Below are positions 1 to 12,600 of a stretch of DNA of 64,000 bases, one piece after another. The first letter of the stretch is position 1. Every line of letters begins with the position of its first letter. The notes under the pieces were generated by a model that searched no databases, was not told the DNA's origin, and saw only the letters and a program-made list of their open reading frames with translations. The translations under genes were made by a program, and so were the position numbers. Source of the stretch: Undaria pinnatifida (taxonomy: Eukaryota > Sar > Phaeophyceae > Laminariales > Alariaceae); NCBI GenBank assembly GCA_012845835.1, contig JABAKD010000020.1, forward strand, positions 16,652,306 through 16,716,305. The letters are read 5' to 3'.

Positions 1-2
1 AA

Positions 3-1470
3 ACGCACGATACGAGGAAGGCGCACAAGTGTGGGTTCAGACCGCAATGCTCGACGGTTGACATGATGCTCGTAGTGCGACGACTGCAGGAACTGGCGCG
101 GAAGGACACCCTCTTGTACTTGTGCTTTATCGATCTTACCAAAGCATATGACTCCGTCGACCGAACCCTTCTGTGGGATATCCTTGCTCGTTTTGGCGTG
201 CCACCGAGAATGCTCGCCGTCATCCGCAAATTCCACGACGGCATGCAAGCATGCGTGCGGTTGGATTATGGAGAGTGTTCGGATAAGTTCGACGTGGGGC
301 AAGGTCTCAGGCAAAGATGCGTGCTCGCGCCACTGCTGTTCAACATGTTTTTCATGGCGGTACTGCGTGTGGCCAAGAAACGCTTCCTCGCTGATGCAGC
401 CATCACGGACAGCATGGTGCAGCCCCAACAAAAGAAGGAGAGAGGCGAGAAGAAAGGCACTTCACGCACAGGCTAAGTAACGGGCGGAGGGGGAAGGAGG
501 AGGAGGTGCAGAGATTGTGGGGTATACTGTACGCTGACGATGCGGGCATCGTATCGCGATCATGAGAAGGGCTGGAGAGGATGATGACGGTGATCGTGAC
601 TGCGTGCTCGGCGTTCGAGCTTACGGTTTCCAAGGCGAAAACAGAGATCATGTGCCTGCAAACCAAAGGCGGGGGGAAGCTTTCGTTCACCATCAATGCA
701 GCCGGCCAGGTATACAAACAATCGATTTTGTGTACTTGGGCGGGGCTATCACCGCAGACAGAGAGCTTAGCATTGAAATATCGCGGCGTCTTCAGAGGGC
801 CTGGGCGTGCTTCCAGCGGTACAAGATGGAAATCTATGATCGCCCGGGTGTGCGCTTACGGTTGAAGGTGCGCTTGCTGAAAGCCGAGGTGATCGAGACA
901 TTACTCTACGGTTGCATGACGTGGAGCCCGAACAAGCCTATGACAGGCTACGACGGGTTCACCACTCCATGTTCCTCCGATGCGTCGGATGGCGGAAACG
1001 GAAGCGCGACGACCACACCCTATCGTACGCCGACGTGCTTGCCAAGACAGCTTCCGAGAGTATAGAGGCGATAGTGCGCAAACGGAGGATATTGTTTGCG
1101 GGATTCGTAGCGCGTATGGGGGAGGAGCGTCTTCCACAGAGGGTGATGTTTGGGGAGCTTGCTGGGGGTAAGGGCTACTCAGGGGCAAGAGAAGGAGGAG
1201 ATGTTGGTCTTTGAAATGAAATTCGAAGAGTGGCGAAAGGCTGCTCAGAAGGCCGGCAGATGGATTCGATGGGTAGAGGAGGGAGCAGAGTTGTTCATGC
1301 GGAAATGGCATGAGACGGAGAGACTCAAAGCTGCAGAGCGACGCGCAAAGGCCGCGGCAGCGCTATCCACTGTCGGCATCTCTAAGCGGTCAGGGGGAGG
1401 GGGGAGGGGGGGAGGGGGGGAGGGGGGGCATCCTGCCCAAGAGACTGAAGTCAGGGTCTGGTCATCATCG
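3..1470 (+). pseudogene. LINE (non-LTR retrotransposon) reverse transcriptase remnant
   Basis: A decayed reverse transcriptase of jockey/RTE-like style, cut by the left window edge. The first block (frame 3, to about 476) contains GFRP..STVDMM, then [13 protein letters not shown], the catalytic-Asp region of RT motif A, then a [16 protein letters not shown] block. The YADD active site is readable at about 528-540 (LYADDAGIVS). The thumb and C-terminal part follows in three other frames: SAFELTVSKAKTEIM near 610-660, FVYLGGAIT..IEISRRLQRAW near 725-810, and RLRRVHHSMFLRCVGWRKR near 930-1000. The order is that of an intact LINE ORF2, but at least four frame changes and internal stops separate the blocks, so it is inactive. 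No endonuclease is visible inside the window. The tail from 1380 is G-rich. Confidence 0.85.
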
Positions 1471-1624
1471 TCTTGAAATCTGTGGACCTTCCAATGGCCG
1501 TCACAAGTTAGCATAAGGCCGCCCTGGCTTCTTCGCCTTGTTGCGTTCTCTCCCCAGAGCCATTGATGCACGTTATACCCTCTATGAGCTCAATGCCGTC
1601 TTCAGTCAGTTCCTAGGGTCTGCT

Positions 1625-2110
1625 AGTATGACGTTTTTTCTCTTTTCCTTTCCTTGCTTCCTCTTCTTGTCTTGTCTTTTCTTGCTTTTCTTGCCTTTTC
1701 TTTTCTTTTTTTCCTTTCTCTTCTTTTCTTTTCTTTCTTTTTTTTTTCCAATTGGCTTGAGTCTGACGTGCGTATGCTTAGTGATAGATACTACGTGTAA
1801 TATATACGTGGTAGTCTTTCCTGGGTGGCAAGCGGTATAGTCGGTTTTTCCAGGCGCAAGTAGTGGGACGAATGCACCAGTATGGACCTGGCACATCGTA
1901 GGCTGACTCCCGATTTCACTCTTTATATGTTTCTGGTGGAGGCATGAATTGCGTCAGCTGTGATATATCCGCGCACCACCTTTGGTTTGTTTGTGTGTTT
2001 TTCCCTAGGGTTTTTCTCAGCTCCAGAGGGACTGGAGCCTGTCCTGTAACCACGGACTTGATTATGCGGGTTAATATGAGAACAACAACAACTTCGCCTA
2101 ATACCTGGTG
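1625..2110 (+). repeat. Dispersed repeat family A, copy 1 (pyrimidine tract plus about 340-bp body)
   Basis: A TTTTC-rich pyrimidine tract (1625-1752) leads into a body of about 340 bp that ends in AAC triplets (2080-2093). The same body recurs inverted at 35387-35850 and direct at 47190-47590; its last 70 bp recur again at 43965-44030 (-) and 47682-47765 (+). Shared landmarks include a pyrimidine-rich start, GACCTGGCACATCGTAGGCT, GGAGGCATGAATTGCGTCAG and ACCACGGACTTGATTATGCG. It has no convincing coding capacity. It could be a SINE-like retroposon, since one end is a simple-repeat tail and the other a purine/pyrimidine tract, or a solo LTR. Confidence 0.75.
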
Positions 2111-2150
2111 GTACTCTGTGTGTTGTAAAGAAAGCACAGGGCTCCGCTCC

Positions 2151-2172
2151 GCGGGCGGCTGACGCCGCCCGC
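2151..2172. repeat. Perfect GC hairpin, copy 1
   Basis: GCGGGCGGC and its exact complement GCCGCCCGC flank a 4-base loop. A second hairpin with the identical 9-bp stem and a different loop lies at 14388-14409. Both are preceded by GCTCC, and degenerate similarity extends about 100 bp downstream (gcgat..attgat.gtgccaag). This suggests a small dispersed element rather than a terminator. Confidence 0.6.
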
Positions 2173-2469
2173 TACGTTCGCGCAAGCAAGAAAGCAACTA
2201 ACTGAAACATGTAAAGGGGCAGGGAGAAGAGGCCCGTGATTATTTGGTGCGATAGCGAATTGATGATGCCAAGAAGGGGTGCTTGTGCAGAGCTAATTGC
2301 TCTGCGCTGTGCTGTGTGCTTATTGAGGTCACGTTCTGAACGGCAGTACGTGTGACATTTGCAGGGGGGCGGAAACATGGGGACCGAGAGAGGACAATCA
2401 ACTGAAGAAAGCAAAAAGACGAGTACACAACACGTACATAACGGTACCTGGTACCTGTATCATACCTGG

Positions 2470-2905
2470 TAATACCGCTGTATGTTCAAAAGAACGCACA
2501 GCGCCGCACGACACAGCACTGCAAAACGAAAGGCAAGGCACGGCACCGCACTGCGCTGCGCTGTGCTACTGAACTATAATATATAGCCGGGCTGACCTGA
2601 GCTGGGGGTGCATTGTTTGTGATACAACAACGTCATGTACAAACCTGGTGTATGTACCTTGTAGTATTAATAGTACCGACCGGTACGTGGCATGATACTT
2701 CAAATGTCACTGGCATTTACGAACTAGTTAAAGTACAGCAAAACACGCAGCATGGCAAAGCACGGCGCAGCACGGCGCTGCGCTCTGCTGAGCTAGCGCT
2801 GCGGTGCGCTGCTGAGCTGAGCTGCAGGGCACCGCAGGGCACGGCACTGCACGGCGCTGCGCTGCGGAGCTATAGCGCTGCGGAGTGGTGCTGGGCGGAG
2901 CTGTG
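2470..2905. repeat. Degenerate GC-rich short-period repeat region
   Basis: The stretch is built from variants of GCACGGC, GCGCT and GAGCT, for example GCTGCGCTCTGCTGAGCTAGCG. It also contains several ACCTGGTACC-type motifs around 2450-2475. I see no gene in it. A similar degenerate five-base texture, based on ACCGT, fills the last 250 bp of the window. Confidence 0.5.
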
Positions 2906-2912
2906 AGCTGAG

Positions 2913-4440
2913 ATGATGAGCCAAGCCAAGATCTCAGCTTATATGGTGAAACTTCGTGCAAGTAAGCATGGCAAGGTGCTGGTTGAGGCAATAGCGGCGG
3001 GAATCGAGCCACTCGAGTTCCGCCGCAAGGTGGAAAATACGTTGCGTTTCGATCTCGTAACGCATGACCCTGTCGCGTTGTTCAACATTTTTGCCAAGCA
3101 ACAACGGGACCAAGCTGTAATTGAGGCCAATGATGCTGAACGTCGGCAAACAGCAAAATGGCGTGACGCTAGGTCGATTGCTGCAGCAGGGACCAAGCCG
3201 CAGGGAAGTGCTGCTGACGCGCTCGACTCACGCGAGAATACCAAGACTGCTGATGTGAAAGCAGAGCGGATTCGTCGGTACGACAACAAGGAGTGTTTCG
3301 TATGTGGCAAGCAGAGACACAAGCAGTGGGACTGACCCCAAAGTCAGCAGGATAAGGCGGGGAAAGGCAGTCATGACCAGAGCCACGGCCAGACCCCCAC
3401 ACAGCAGCAGCAGTCCACAAACAGTCCCGCTCAGCATACCCGGAGTAAAGACAACTGGGATGGCCCCTGCGTCTTCCACCCCTCGAGCTAGTGGGTACCA
3501 GACCGCCTCAAAAGCAGTGGGTACGAAGACCAAACCCGCTGCGCCTGAAGCGTCTACATAGAATGACGAAGACTGCGTGTTCATTCGCGTGCCGCGGGAG
3601 AAGATGGTGCCAGTGGATAACGGGCTCACCGAGACGGTGCAGCACCAGATTTTCCAAAGCGCTGGGCCACAGATTGCAGCACCAGTTCTTCACACCGTTC
3701 CGGTGCAGCCGCCGGCAACTTCGTCACAGCAGTGGCGTGGAGATTCCAGCACCCTTTATTCCGTGCGTGTCGCGGTCGTGCAGCCTGGCAGATGTGGTGA
3801 CGCGCTGGGATGGAGCTTACAGCTCATTCTGTGGGCCAGCCCAACGATGGTGCTGTGCTGCGAGCGGCGATGGCTGTCACAGCGTTCGTGCCGGGCGGTG
3901 ACGCGCCAGGCAACGTGGACGATGAGGTCGCACTGACGCTGCCGCCTCAGCGACCCATGATATTCCAGGATTCCGAGGTGGAAATGAGGGATCGTGTGGG
4001 CGCGTTGGACACGGATGTCGATAACGCTGTTGGCCATGGCTCCCCGTCGGAATGTGCCAAAAGGCTGCGCGATATCGTTTTCGCGCGCACCTTGACGTGT
4101 TATGTCGGGCGTTGTCGGGTGACCCACCTGCACGCAAGAAGCCTGGGGCGGTCCGGTTTCATCCAGGGACAAGGGTGGTGCGGGCGAAGCCCCCACTTGA
4201 ACGTCATCACCTGCGGTGGAGTGCGGCGGAGTCTTGCCCCGACAGCCGCTCGGTTGTGACGACTAGTTCGTCATCAAGGTGGCATGGGAAGGGCCGGAGG
4301 AGGCGGAGAGCACCTGGGAGCCGGTGTCACGCGTGTTTGATGGCTCGACGGCCGTGCTGCGAAAAGAGCTCAAGGCGCTGCGGCTGAAGACGGATCAGAA
4401 GCGGGGACTCGTTCAGCGGTATGGGCTACGTTTTTTATCA
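2913..4440 (+). pseudogene. Ty3/gypsy retrotransposon relic (gag, fragment before RT, chromodomain-like tail)
   Basis: The first 140 codons (2913-3335) read as a gag C-terminus ending in a zinc-knuckle-like CFVCGKQRHKQWD; the last ligand position is Asp instead of Cys. After several stops and frame changes, a segment at about 4095-4190 reads VLCRALSGDPPARKKPGAV and then RVVRAKP. This resembles the block that precedes the RT core in Ty3/gypsy elements of algae and oomycetes. At 4265-4400 the reading FVIKVAWEGPEEAESTWEPV is chromodomain-like, as at the integrase C-terminus of chromoviruses. The RT core, RNase H and integrase core, normally about 2.5 kb, are absent between these pieces, so this is an internally deleted, dead copy. 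No LTRs were recognised. Confidence 0.65.
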
Positions 4441-5560
4441 TATAGTGGTTTGGGGGGGGTCCTGAAATATGAATTGCTGATTTCCGGATTCATCGAATTT
4501 TTGAATGTTTCGAGTTTTTTTTCTGACTTGGAGTTTCTGCGCCGGGCGCTGATAGAACCTGACGCAGCTACAGCTGGCGGTTCATCGCCGAGGCTGTGGT
4601 GGACAGAGCATGTACGGGGTTGGTGCTTCCGTTTTACGAGTAACTGTTGCGCTGAAATACATAATTCATGTGTGGTCTGGGTTTCGGCAAGTTGTTTGCG
4701 CAATTGGAGGTGTGACGCGTGGTGCGTGGTTTGCTTGAAGGTTCATTGGTGATGACGCGGCTGCTGAGCATTCCTTGTTCACGACCAGTAAACGTGGTAG
4801 ATCTTAGGTCGTAAAGAAACTGACCACGATTTGTTGGATTTGACCATTGCCCAACGTACGGACAGCTATGTTTATCAAAGCTACTCGGTCTGAGCCAACT
4901 TGTGGTTGGTAGCCCGGGATGGGCTTTTGGAGGGTGCTGTACCGCTGTGGTCGTATCATTGGGCATCTTACCTTACATAGAATGGTTGGATACAGTTTGT
5001 CAAGGAATTTAATTGTCAATATTGGCGTTTCTTGTGAGCTCTTGAGATCTTGAGATACGAAAGGGAAGGTCCATGGCCGATGGCATGGCACTTCCCCGTG
5101 TGATAACGAACGAACTATTGCATTGCGGACAAACGCACTCCGAGCCTACGGGGGGAAGTCCTCGGAGCTGATACCATCGGGCGCGCGGTCGCGCGAGTCG
5201 GTGCAAGAGGTTAACGTGAAAACACATGAAACTTAGAGCAGTTGAGGAGCAGTTTGTGCCGGTACCAGACCTTATCCCCTAGATCATACCGCCTCATTAT
5301 CACAATCATACTTCAACGTCTTGTCTCCTCGAGCCGGGTGGCGCTCTGAGACGACCCCTCGTTGCTGCCCACGAGAGCGTGGTACGCCGCACAACCCACC
5401 CCGTTATGTCTCCACACCCACACCTACCTGAAGAGATCTATCTACCTGCTGCAGGAATACTATCCTACATTTGGCGCCTCGGATAGGATCTATCAGGGAG
5501 CAACGCTGTGAGATCACGCACGTTGGTGTTGTTTTCGTATGTATATACGATTACTCGTAT
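4441..5560. other. Intergenic stretch with no recognised gene
   Basis: No open frame here shows a domain or splice-consistent exons. The only landmarks are G- and T-rich runs near 4430-4530 and scattered short direct motifs. Confidence 0.5.
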
Positions 5561-5561
5561 T

Positions 5562-5745
5562 TCACGTTATTAACAATGAAATTACTCTCCAGCTGTGAGA
5601 TCAAACATTAACACTTGGTCCAAACTCATCTTTGCAATCTGTGCGTGACACTCCAATCGCGCGCATTCCTGTGTGTGTCCTCAATAAGGATATCGATCGG
5701 CGACTCCCCTTGGAACTAGCTTGTACCAGGGTCAACAGGGTGGTA
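5562..5745 (-). repeat. Dispersed repeat family B, copy 1 (inverted)
   Basis: This is the reverse complement of the sequence at 41410-41600. Shared blocks include GTTGACCCTGGTACAAGCTA, CCAAGGGGAGTCGCC and the ATGAG..GATCTCACAGCTGGAGAG segment. On the minus strand that segment would read MSLDQVLMFDLTAGE and then stop. Further copies are at 41925-41990 (+) and 50595-50705 (-). The conserved start-like peptide [11 protein letters not shown] marks the family, but no copy has a long open frame here. Confidence 0.7.
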
Positions 5746-6631
5746 CAATGACGTTTAATCACTCTGCGCACGGGAACTTTTAAACCCGTCTTGTGGAGGA
5801 CAAAATCTGACGGCTGTGGAATGCACCAACTGTTTATATATAAAATGTATTTAGAAAATGAGGGGAGGGGGGGGCTGAAAACGTTTTTTGGATCGAATAA
5901 TGAATCGGAGCTACTGCACGAACGGGGCGAGACCCAAACAGATGATGGGGGTCAAGTAGTTGGCGTTGTTCTATATGAATGTTACCTGGTAGTAATTTAA
6001 GATTTCGTGATGACCACTAATTAATACCAGGGTAGTACAGTACTCATAGCATGCTGTTTTTGTTTCCGCATGTATCGCACCAGGTCTTACAACGGGGTGA
6101 TTTTGTGCTCGGGAACCAATACTATAGCTCATAGGAATGCATCTGTTCACTCTTTTTTACTTGCGACAATCCAGAGATTCCAAGTCAACCATATCCTGAA
6201 GGGGAACGTTGCAGTACACTGTACTTACTGTATATATCAATATTAATTATGTACACAAGCGGTCCTTACATATTCGGACAAAGTGGTATTGTTTTGATAT
6301 TTTCGTTCCTGTCCCGTCTGCCCAACGCGATATGTATGAGTTCGCGCCCCATCGATCCGTACAACAAGCGCTACATTATCAACAAAAAACTGAACCACAC
6401 CGAATCAATGTCCCCGTTCTTGTTTACGAACGGCAGCAGCGGCACCAAGCAGCATCAATCTACGACTGATAGATCTCTCCAGCTACCCTGGCCGCAGACG
6501 GGCGCCGTTGCCCTTGCTTTGGGCAGCTGCAGCGAACTCACGTGCATCAAGGACTGACGCTCCGAGGACAGTAAAAACCGCCCGATTCAACTTCATCGCA
6601 AAAATAAACATACAAAGCCAAAATATCTTCG

Positions 6632-9600
6632 GTGATGTCGATGGCACCGTCGCGGTCTCGGACACTGCTAGTGCCGCTCCAGCACGCTTTCACGGGCACC
6701 GCAAGGTGTTCTGTTTTCCCCTTTTCGGCGTTTGCGGCCAGAGGAAGGATTCCCGCCACCTCCACCGCCACCGCTGCCGCCGAGCTCTCAGCCCGGGGTG
6801 TCTCCAACTACTCGGCCGTCAGCGACGTTACCGCTACCGGCCCTGTTGCCACGACTGGTGCCGCCGGGGCTGCAACAGCCATATATTTAGGCGGGGGAGT
6901 GGGCAGGGCAGGATTAGCCGGTGGCGGTGTGCGTTCTTTGTCGTTTGAGGCGGGGCCTGCGGCGGCGGTAACGGACGAGGACGGAGTTGTTGTTGGCGGC
7001 GAGGCTGGCACGCAGTACGCAGAAGGCCCGTGCACGCGAATGAACATGTTCACGGCCGTCAACGCCGGTCTTCGCACGGTCATGGAAACCGATTCCACCG
7101 CGGTGAGTCACATGACTTATACCAGTGCTTAGAAACAGTATTTGTTTCATGTCATACCTGAATAGTTTTTTAGTACCAGTATCCAATACCAGTATGCAGT
7201 ATACTGGGGGGTCGACGCGCAGGTCTCCCGCGCGTTTTGTTTTACGGAGCGAAGATTATAGGGCCAGCATACCTGTTGCAGTTTTGTAAGCCAGCCCGGG
7301 GCGATACGCGGACGGCCACATCCAGGCAAGCGCTCTGCTCGAATGATGATGCACGAAGTACTCCGTACTGTCACTCGAAGGGCGTACTCCTGCGTGGCGC
7401 TGTATGGAGAGCATATAATGGCGACAGCCAGGGCGCAGCCACGCCTACTATACCATGCTGCGCGCCGCGCTCTTTTTTCCGCGCTTGTGTGAGCATTCTC
7501 GAAAACCGATTCCATTGCCTGAAAATGTGCTTCCGTAGTCTGCACGTGCGAGGGTCCAGTTTTGTCAGCAGATAAAGAACGGGGCGTCGGTTTTTGCCGG
7601 GTTCTTGTGCTCACGTTTGTAGTGCCAGGTTTACGATGCCGTGGAGCGTTCTACATTTGATTATTGCTTTTGGTCGCCAAGCGGACGCATGACACGATAA
7701 AGGGGTCACTTTTGTTTGAGCCGTTTTTCGCAGTGGCTCGGCATCACTCCCGCGAGTGACCCCTCTGTTCCTTTGCGGTGTACGCTTCCGTGCTGCTTTG
7801 ATATGGCGAGATGAGTCCGCAATGGAATGGCGAGATACGCTGCGCGAAACGAATCGCTTTAAGTGTTTTTTGGTCCATGAGGTAGAGAGTCACTCGTGCG
7901 AGTATGACAGTATGATAGTATGGTAGTATGGTAGTATGATGATATGATGGTATGATAGTGTGATAGTGCGATAGTATGACAGTATAATATTAATAGTATG
8001 ATAGTTTGATAGTATGATATTATATGATATGATATGATATGATATGGTATGAAATGATATGATATGATATGATAGTATGATCGAGTATGATAGTATGAGA
8101 ATATGGTAGTATGATAGTATTATAGTATGATATGATATGATATGATATGATATGATATGATATGATATGATATGATATGATATGATGATAGTATGATATT
8201 ATGATAGTATGATAGTATGATAGTATGTATGATATGATAGTATGATAGTGAAAGGGGGGGTATATAATAACATCACCATAACATCACCATAACACCATCA
8301 TAAACATCCCCCCTACTAATGCCGTAGCCGTGATCAGCGGTTACCCTTCGCCCAGTCAGACTGATTGAAACTGCGTAGAGGTAGAGACATTTTGCAGTTT
8401 TGAGGGTATTAAAGAACATCCACTCTTGTTTTTTTCGACGCAGATAACGTTTGGGGAAGACGTGGCGTTTGGAGGCGTGTTCCGGTGCACCATCGGCCTT
8501 AGGGAACAGTTCGGACCTGACCGTGTCTTCAACACCCCGCTCACCGAACAAGGGATCGCGGGCTTCGCAATCGGCTATGCGTCCATGGGCAAGACCGCCA
8601 TCGCCGAGATGCAGGTCCATGCCACGCCCCCAGGCGCTACTTTGTTGGTTTAATGTACTGAAAGCCCGGGGGGTTGAGATTGCTGTTCTGCCTATGCTTC
8701 ATTCAAGGCTGCTTTTAGCTTAGACTGACTCGACGTGTCCTTTGCCTCAAGTGCACCGTTTACTTGCCTATCCTCGCTCAATTCAGTGTTTATCCTGCTG
8801 AAGCACAAATACCCTGGTTGCAAGGAGGGGATACTTTTGTGCCCCGATCTATTCGTCGGCCTACCTTAAACGTTGTGCACGTTTTCGCCTAGGAAACGGT
8901 ACTAATCCATAAATTTTTTCGTGTTGCGAGGAATAATGTATTAATAGAACACGCGCGACCTGGGTATTACTCAGCTGGCTAAGCTAAGTGTCGCACCTCC
9001 TTTCGATTCGGTCGAACCCACAGCACACATTTTTGTACGAATTTATGATAACAAAAGACCCCCCATCCTTCGGCAGGACTTCGACCGCCAGCTGAGTTTT
9101 TTAAGGAGCTGTGCTGGCGTTAAGGCGGCTGACCCTCTATTTTTTGTTGCTGTTGCGTTTTTCCTTCATTTTTACTTGTCCCCGTTTTTTTTTCATGCTT
9201 CCTGGTGGTCAAGTTCAACCTCACCTTCCTCGGTGCACTTTGTCGCTGTTGCATCGTCTTTGCCTGTCTCGCGGACCTTATGCTATCCCTGGTGCCTTTT
9301 TTCGTCGTCGGATCGTCCATGACGCTATTCGGGCCCAGTTCGCGGACTACATATTTCCGGCCTTCGACCAGGTCTGAAATAAACGGGGAGCAAGGTTCAG
9401 TTTTGATATTCGCAAATCTGTAAGGGACCAGCAGGGGTGTGGCTTACCTCTACTTGCGCCCTTGTTACTCCTTGGACCCAGCCCTCTTATTAAAAAGTTC
9501 GCACACTAACCCCAAGTTAACCCTTTTACTGCTTATAAAAAAAACTCCATACTAACCCCGAGTGATTTGTCCCCAAACACGGGGATGGTAAAGTGCTAAC

Positions 9601-12600
9601 GGGGCTAAAACATGTTTTGCCCGCGTAGTTGGAAGACCTGCGACAGTTTTCGCGATAAAGCGGCGAGTGTTCCGGACAGGGAGACCCTCACGGTAGTCAA
9701 ACGCTGCGCTCAGATTCAATGCGTAGCTCGGAGCGTTGCGGCACCATACCAGACCTGCGCTAAGTGTTGGGTAGAAGACTGCCGCGAATTTTTCTGTTAA
9801 GACCCCGACATGTCCTCCTCATTCCTGCCTTCGGTCCCGCGACGTCAACAGATCGTAAGCGAAGCTGCAAAGTTCAGGTACCGATCGGGAGACCAATTCA
9901 ACTGCGGTGGGCTTACTATCCGCGCTCCCTGTGGGGCCGTTGGCCACGGGGGGCATTACCACTCGCAATCTCCCGAGAGCTACTTTACGCACACGCCGGG
10001 ACTGAAGGTGCACTTTTTCTAGCGCTCCTCACGCAGAGACTGAGCGGAGCTGAACGCTGTGGTCGCAGGCACTGATGTTTGCTGTTTTTCGTTTGTGGTC
10101 TGTTTTTTTTAACGCTGTGGTTGCAGATTTCGGTTGTTGCGTTGTTCGCTGGACGTTTTATAAGATGCTGTGGCTGCGCAATTCGTTACGTGATCGTTTT
10201 TTTTGTACGTGTATCGTGTAGGACAACCAAGCGGTAGTTGTTGGGTTTGCTGTACGTATAGTGGCTTCTTCTGAGGTGAGGCGTCGGTGTACATGAAGAG
10301 ACGCTTGTCGGGATCAATGTTTCCATAAGTGCTCGTCTGCTTCCGCAAGACGGCCTTGGAATTCTGCTCACACCACCCATCAACACTACAGCCATAAAGC
10401 AGGGGGGCGTAGTTACGAATTAACCAAGCACACGCAAACATTTTTCCAAACGGACCACAAGTATCCAAGAAGAGGCTACGAACATAGTCAAACTCCACGC
10501 AGGAAGTCAGCACCAAAACATAGTTCTTGTACCGCCTGTGCCTTTAGCTTGTTGGAACGCCCGCACGGGTTTTGTGATGACCCGGCGAGGCCATTCGCCC
10601 TTCTCGGCCACGCAACCGTTGGTGCTCAGGTGGTAATGCCGAGGAATGCGGCGGAGGCTAAGGGGCTACTGGTTGCGTCCATTCGAGAACCGGACCCGGT
10701 GATCTTCTTAGAGCCCAAAGCCCTATACCGGACAAGCGTTGAAAACGTACCCGACGGCGACTACGAAGTGCCGCTGGGGACGGCGGACGTCATGCGTACA
10801 GGCGCCGATGTGACCCTGGTGAGGACGACACTCTCGAGTGTACCCTCCGGAAAAAGAAGTCCCAGACTGAGAATGGTAACGGTGGTAAGGTGCAGTACGC
10901 GGTGCGGTTCTGATTGCTGGAAAATACTAGTTTCGGGCGTACTTCGGCGGCCGATCCTAACTCTTCCCGTGAACACCGACCCCTGGTTAATTTGTTGTGG
11001 CGTTTACTACTACAGTAGCACCTCCCGACGGTTTTATCGACTATCGTGGGTCGCGGACGAACATGCAAGGATGCGGACGAACATGCAAGGATGCGGACGA
11101 ACATGTACGGAAGCGCAATGACCGGAGTCACCGAAAACACAACAGTATTATACATCCAAGTCTGTGTTCCTCTCACGCTAACAGTGTGGGAGAGAAAGAC
11201 ACGGATAGAGATACAGAAAGAGGGAGAGAGAGCGAGAAAGATAGAGATAGAGAGTTCATGGCCACATTAATCGACTCTTCCCCGTGTTCCAATTCACCCT
11301 CCCCAACGTGCTGCTTAACACTACGGCTATGCATGAATTGAGTACGACCCCCCCCAACGTGCTGCGTGCGACTTAGGGTAGATTTTATGAAGCAGTTAAC
11401 CGCACGTGCTGGGTGTGATCCCATCGGACAGATCCAATTGGTATGCCCGTCAAGCATTCGTCGGTGCCGCCAAAAGTGCCACTGCTAGATCGCAGATATG
11501 CCATGGTGCGACTGACGATATCAAACCTAGGGCTACCCTCGTAGGCAACCTGCATGACACCGCGCGAGTGGCCCCGCCGCACCCCGTAGCCTTAACCCTC
11601 ATTTTGCTGTGTGCTTTTTTTGTGTTACCGTTGTGTGGCGTAGGTAGGGTGGGGTGCGCAGCTGCTCGTGATGTCGGCAGCGTGTGATGAAGCAAGCAAG
11701 GAAGGGATCGATTGCGAGCTTATAGACCTCAGGTATGCCGCCCGCGATGACGCCGGGGCACCACAGCCGGAGCGATGAAGAGAAATACCAAAATCGACGA
11801 AAACTTAGTATTATCGTAAATGCATTTCTGCTATCGCCTTTATGGCAGGTTCCTGAGAAGTCACCCCGCGGGAGAGGTTGCACCTTTCGGGCGAAACGTT
11901 TCTGACGTTCTGATTGGTTGAGCTCAAGTGTTGGAACTATTGGTTAGTATGGTAATTTTACGAATATATTTATGTGACGACTAGAACATGGAACTGATGG
12001 TCGGGTTTAGCGAACGAATGTCTTCGAAGGCATGTTTAGGTCGGGTGAGACATTGAGATCCTCACGGTAGGAGCTCATAAACTTCTTAGAATCTGCACCC
12101 CTAGCGCGGGATGTCTCTGAGGCGATACCGCCGGGTACCTATGCAGTAATGCTGCACGACAGTCGTATCGATCACCGATAAATCGCAACAGCACGTTCAC
12201 GGGCAATGACGTGCGCAGATTAACTTTCGGCTACAGCTCCTGCGACTGCTTCATTGACCTGAGTTTTTACCTGTTAAGATGTCCCTCATTGGGGACACGG
12301 AGGAGAAACGGGATGCTGTTTCACGCAAGGCCGGAGGCGTACGGAGCTACCCGTCCTTGTGTGCTACAACACTTTATGTGAACCGATTGTATGCATTATG
12401 ACGTTTGGCGGCTCATTATTGGTTGAGTGGCGCAGCAAGCTAAACGACTGACTTTGGTCTTCCTCGACAAAAAGTGCGTTACCTGCGACGAACAACAAAC
12501 GCATCGATCAGATACAAAACATCAGAACCCCCGAAGAGTCCGCACGCCACACGGTGAAATACTTAGCCAACTACAGGTAGGTATGAACTAGTCGGTGACT

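Noticed and set aside
8956-9030. tRNA-like word pair (TACTCAGCTGG ... GGTCGAACCC) in E1 beta intron 2
   Set aside because: The spacing is tRNA-like, but the T-arm has a deletion and no acceptor or anticodon stem pairs. Too degenerate to call even a SINE.
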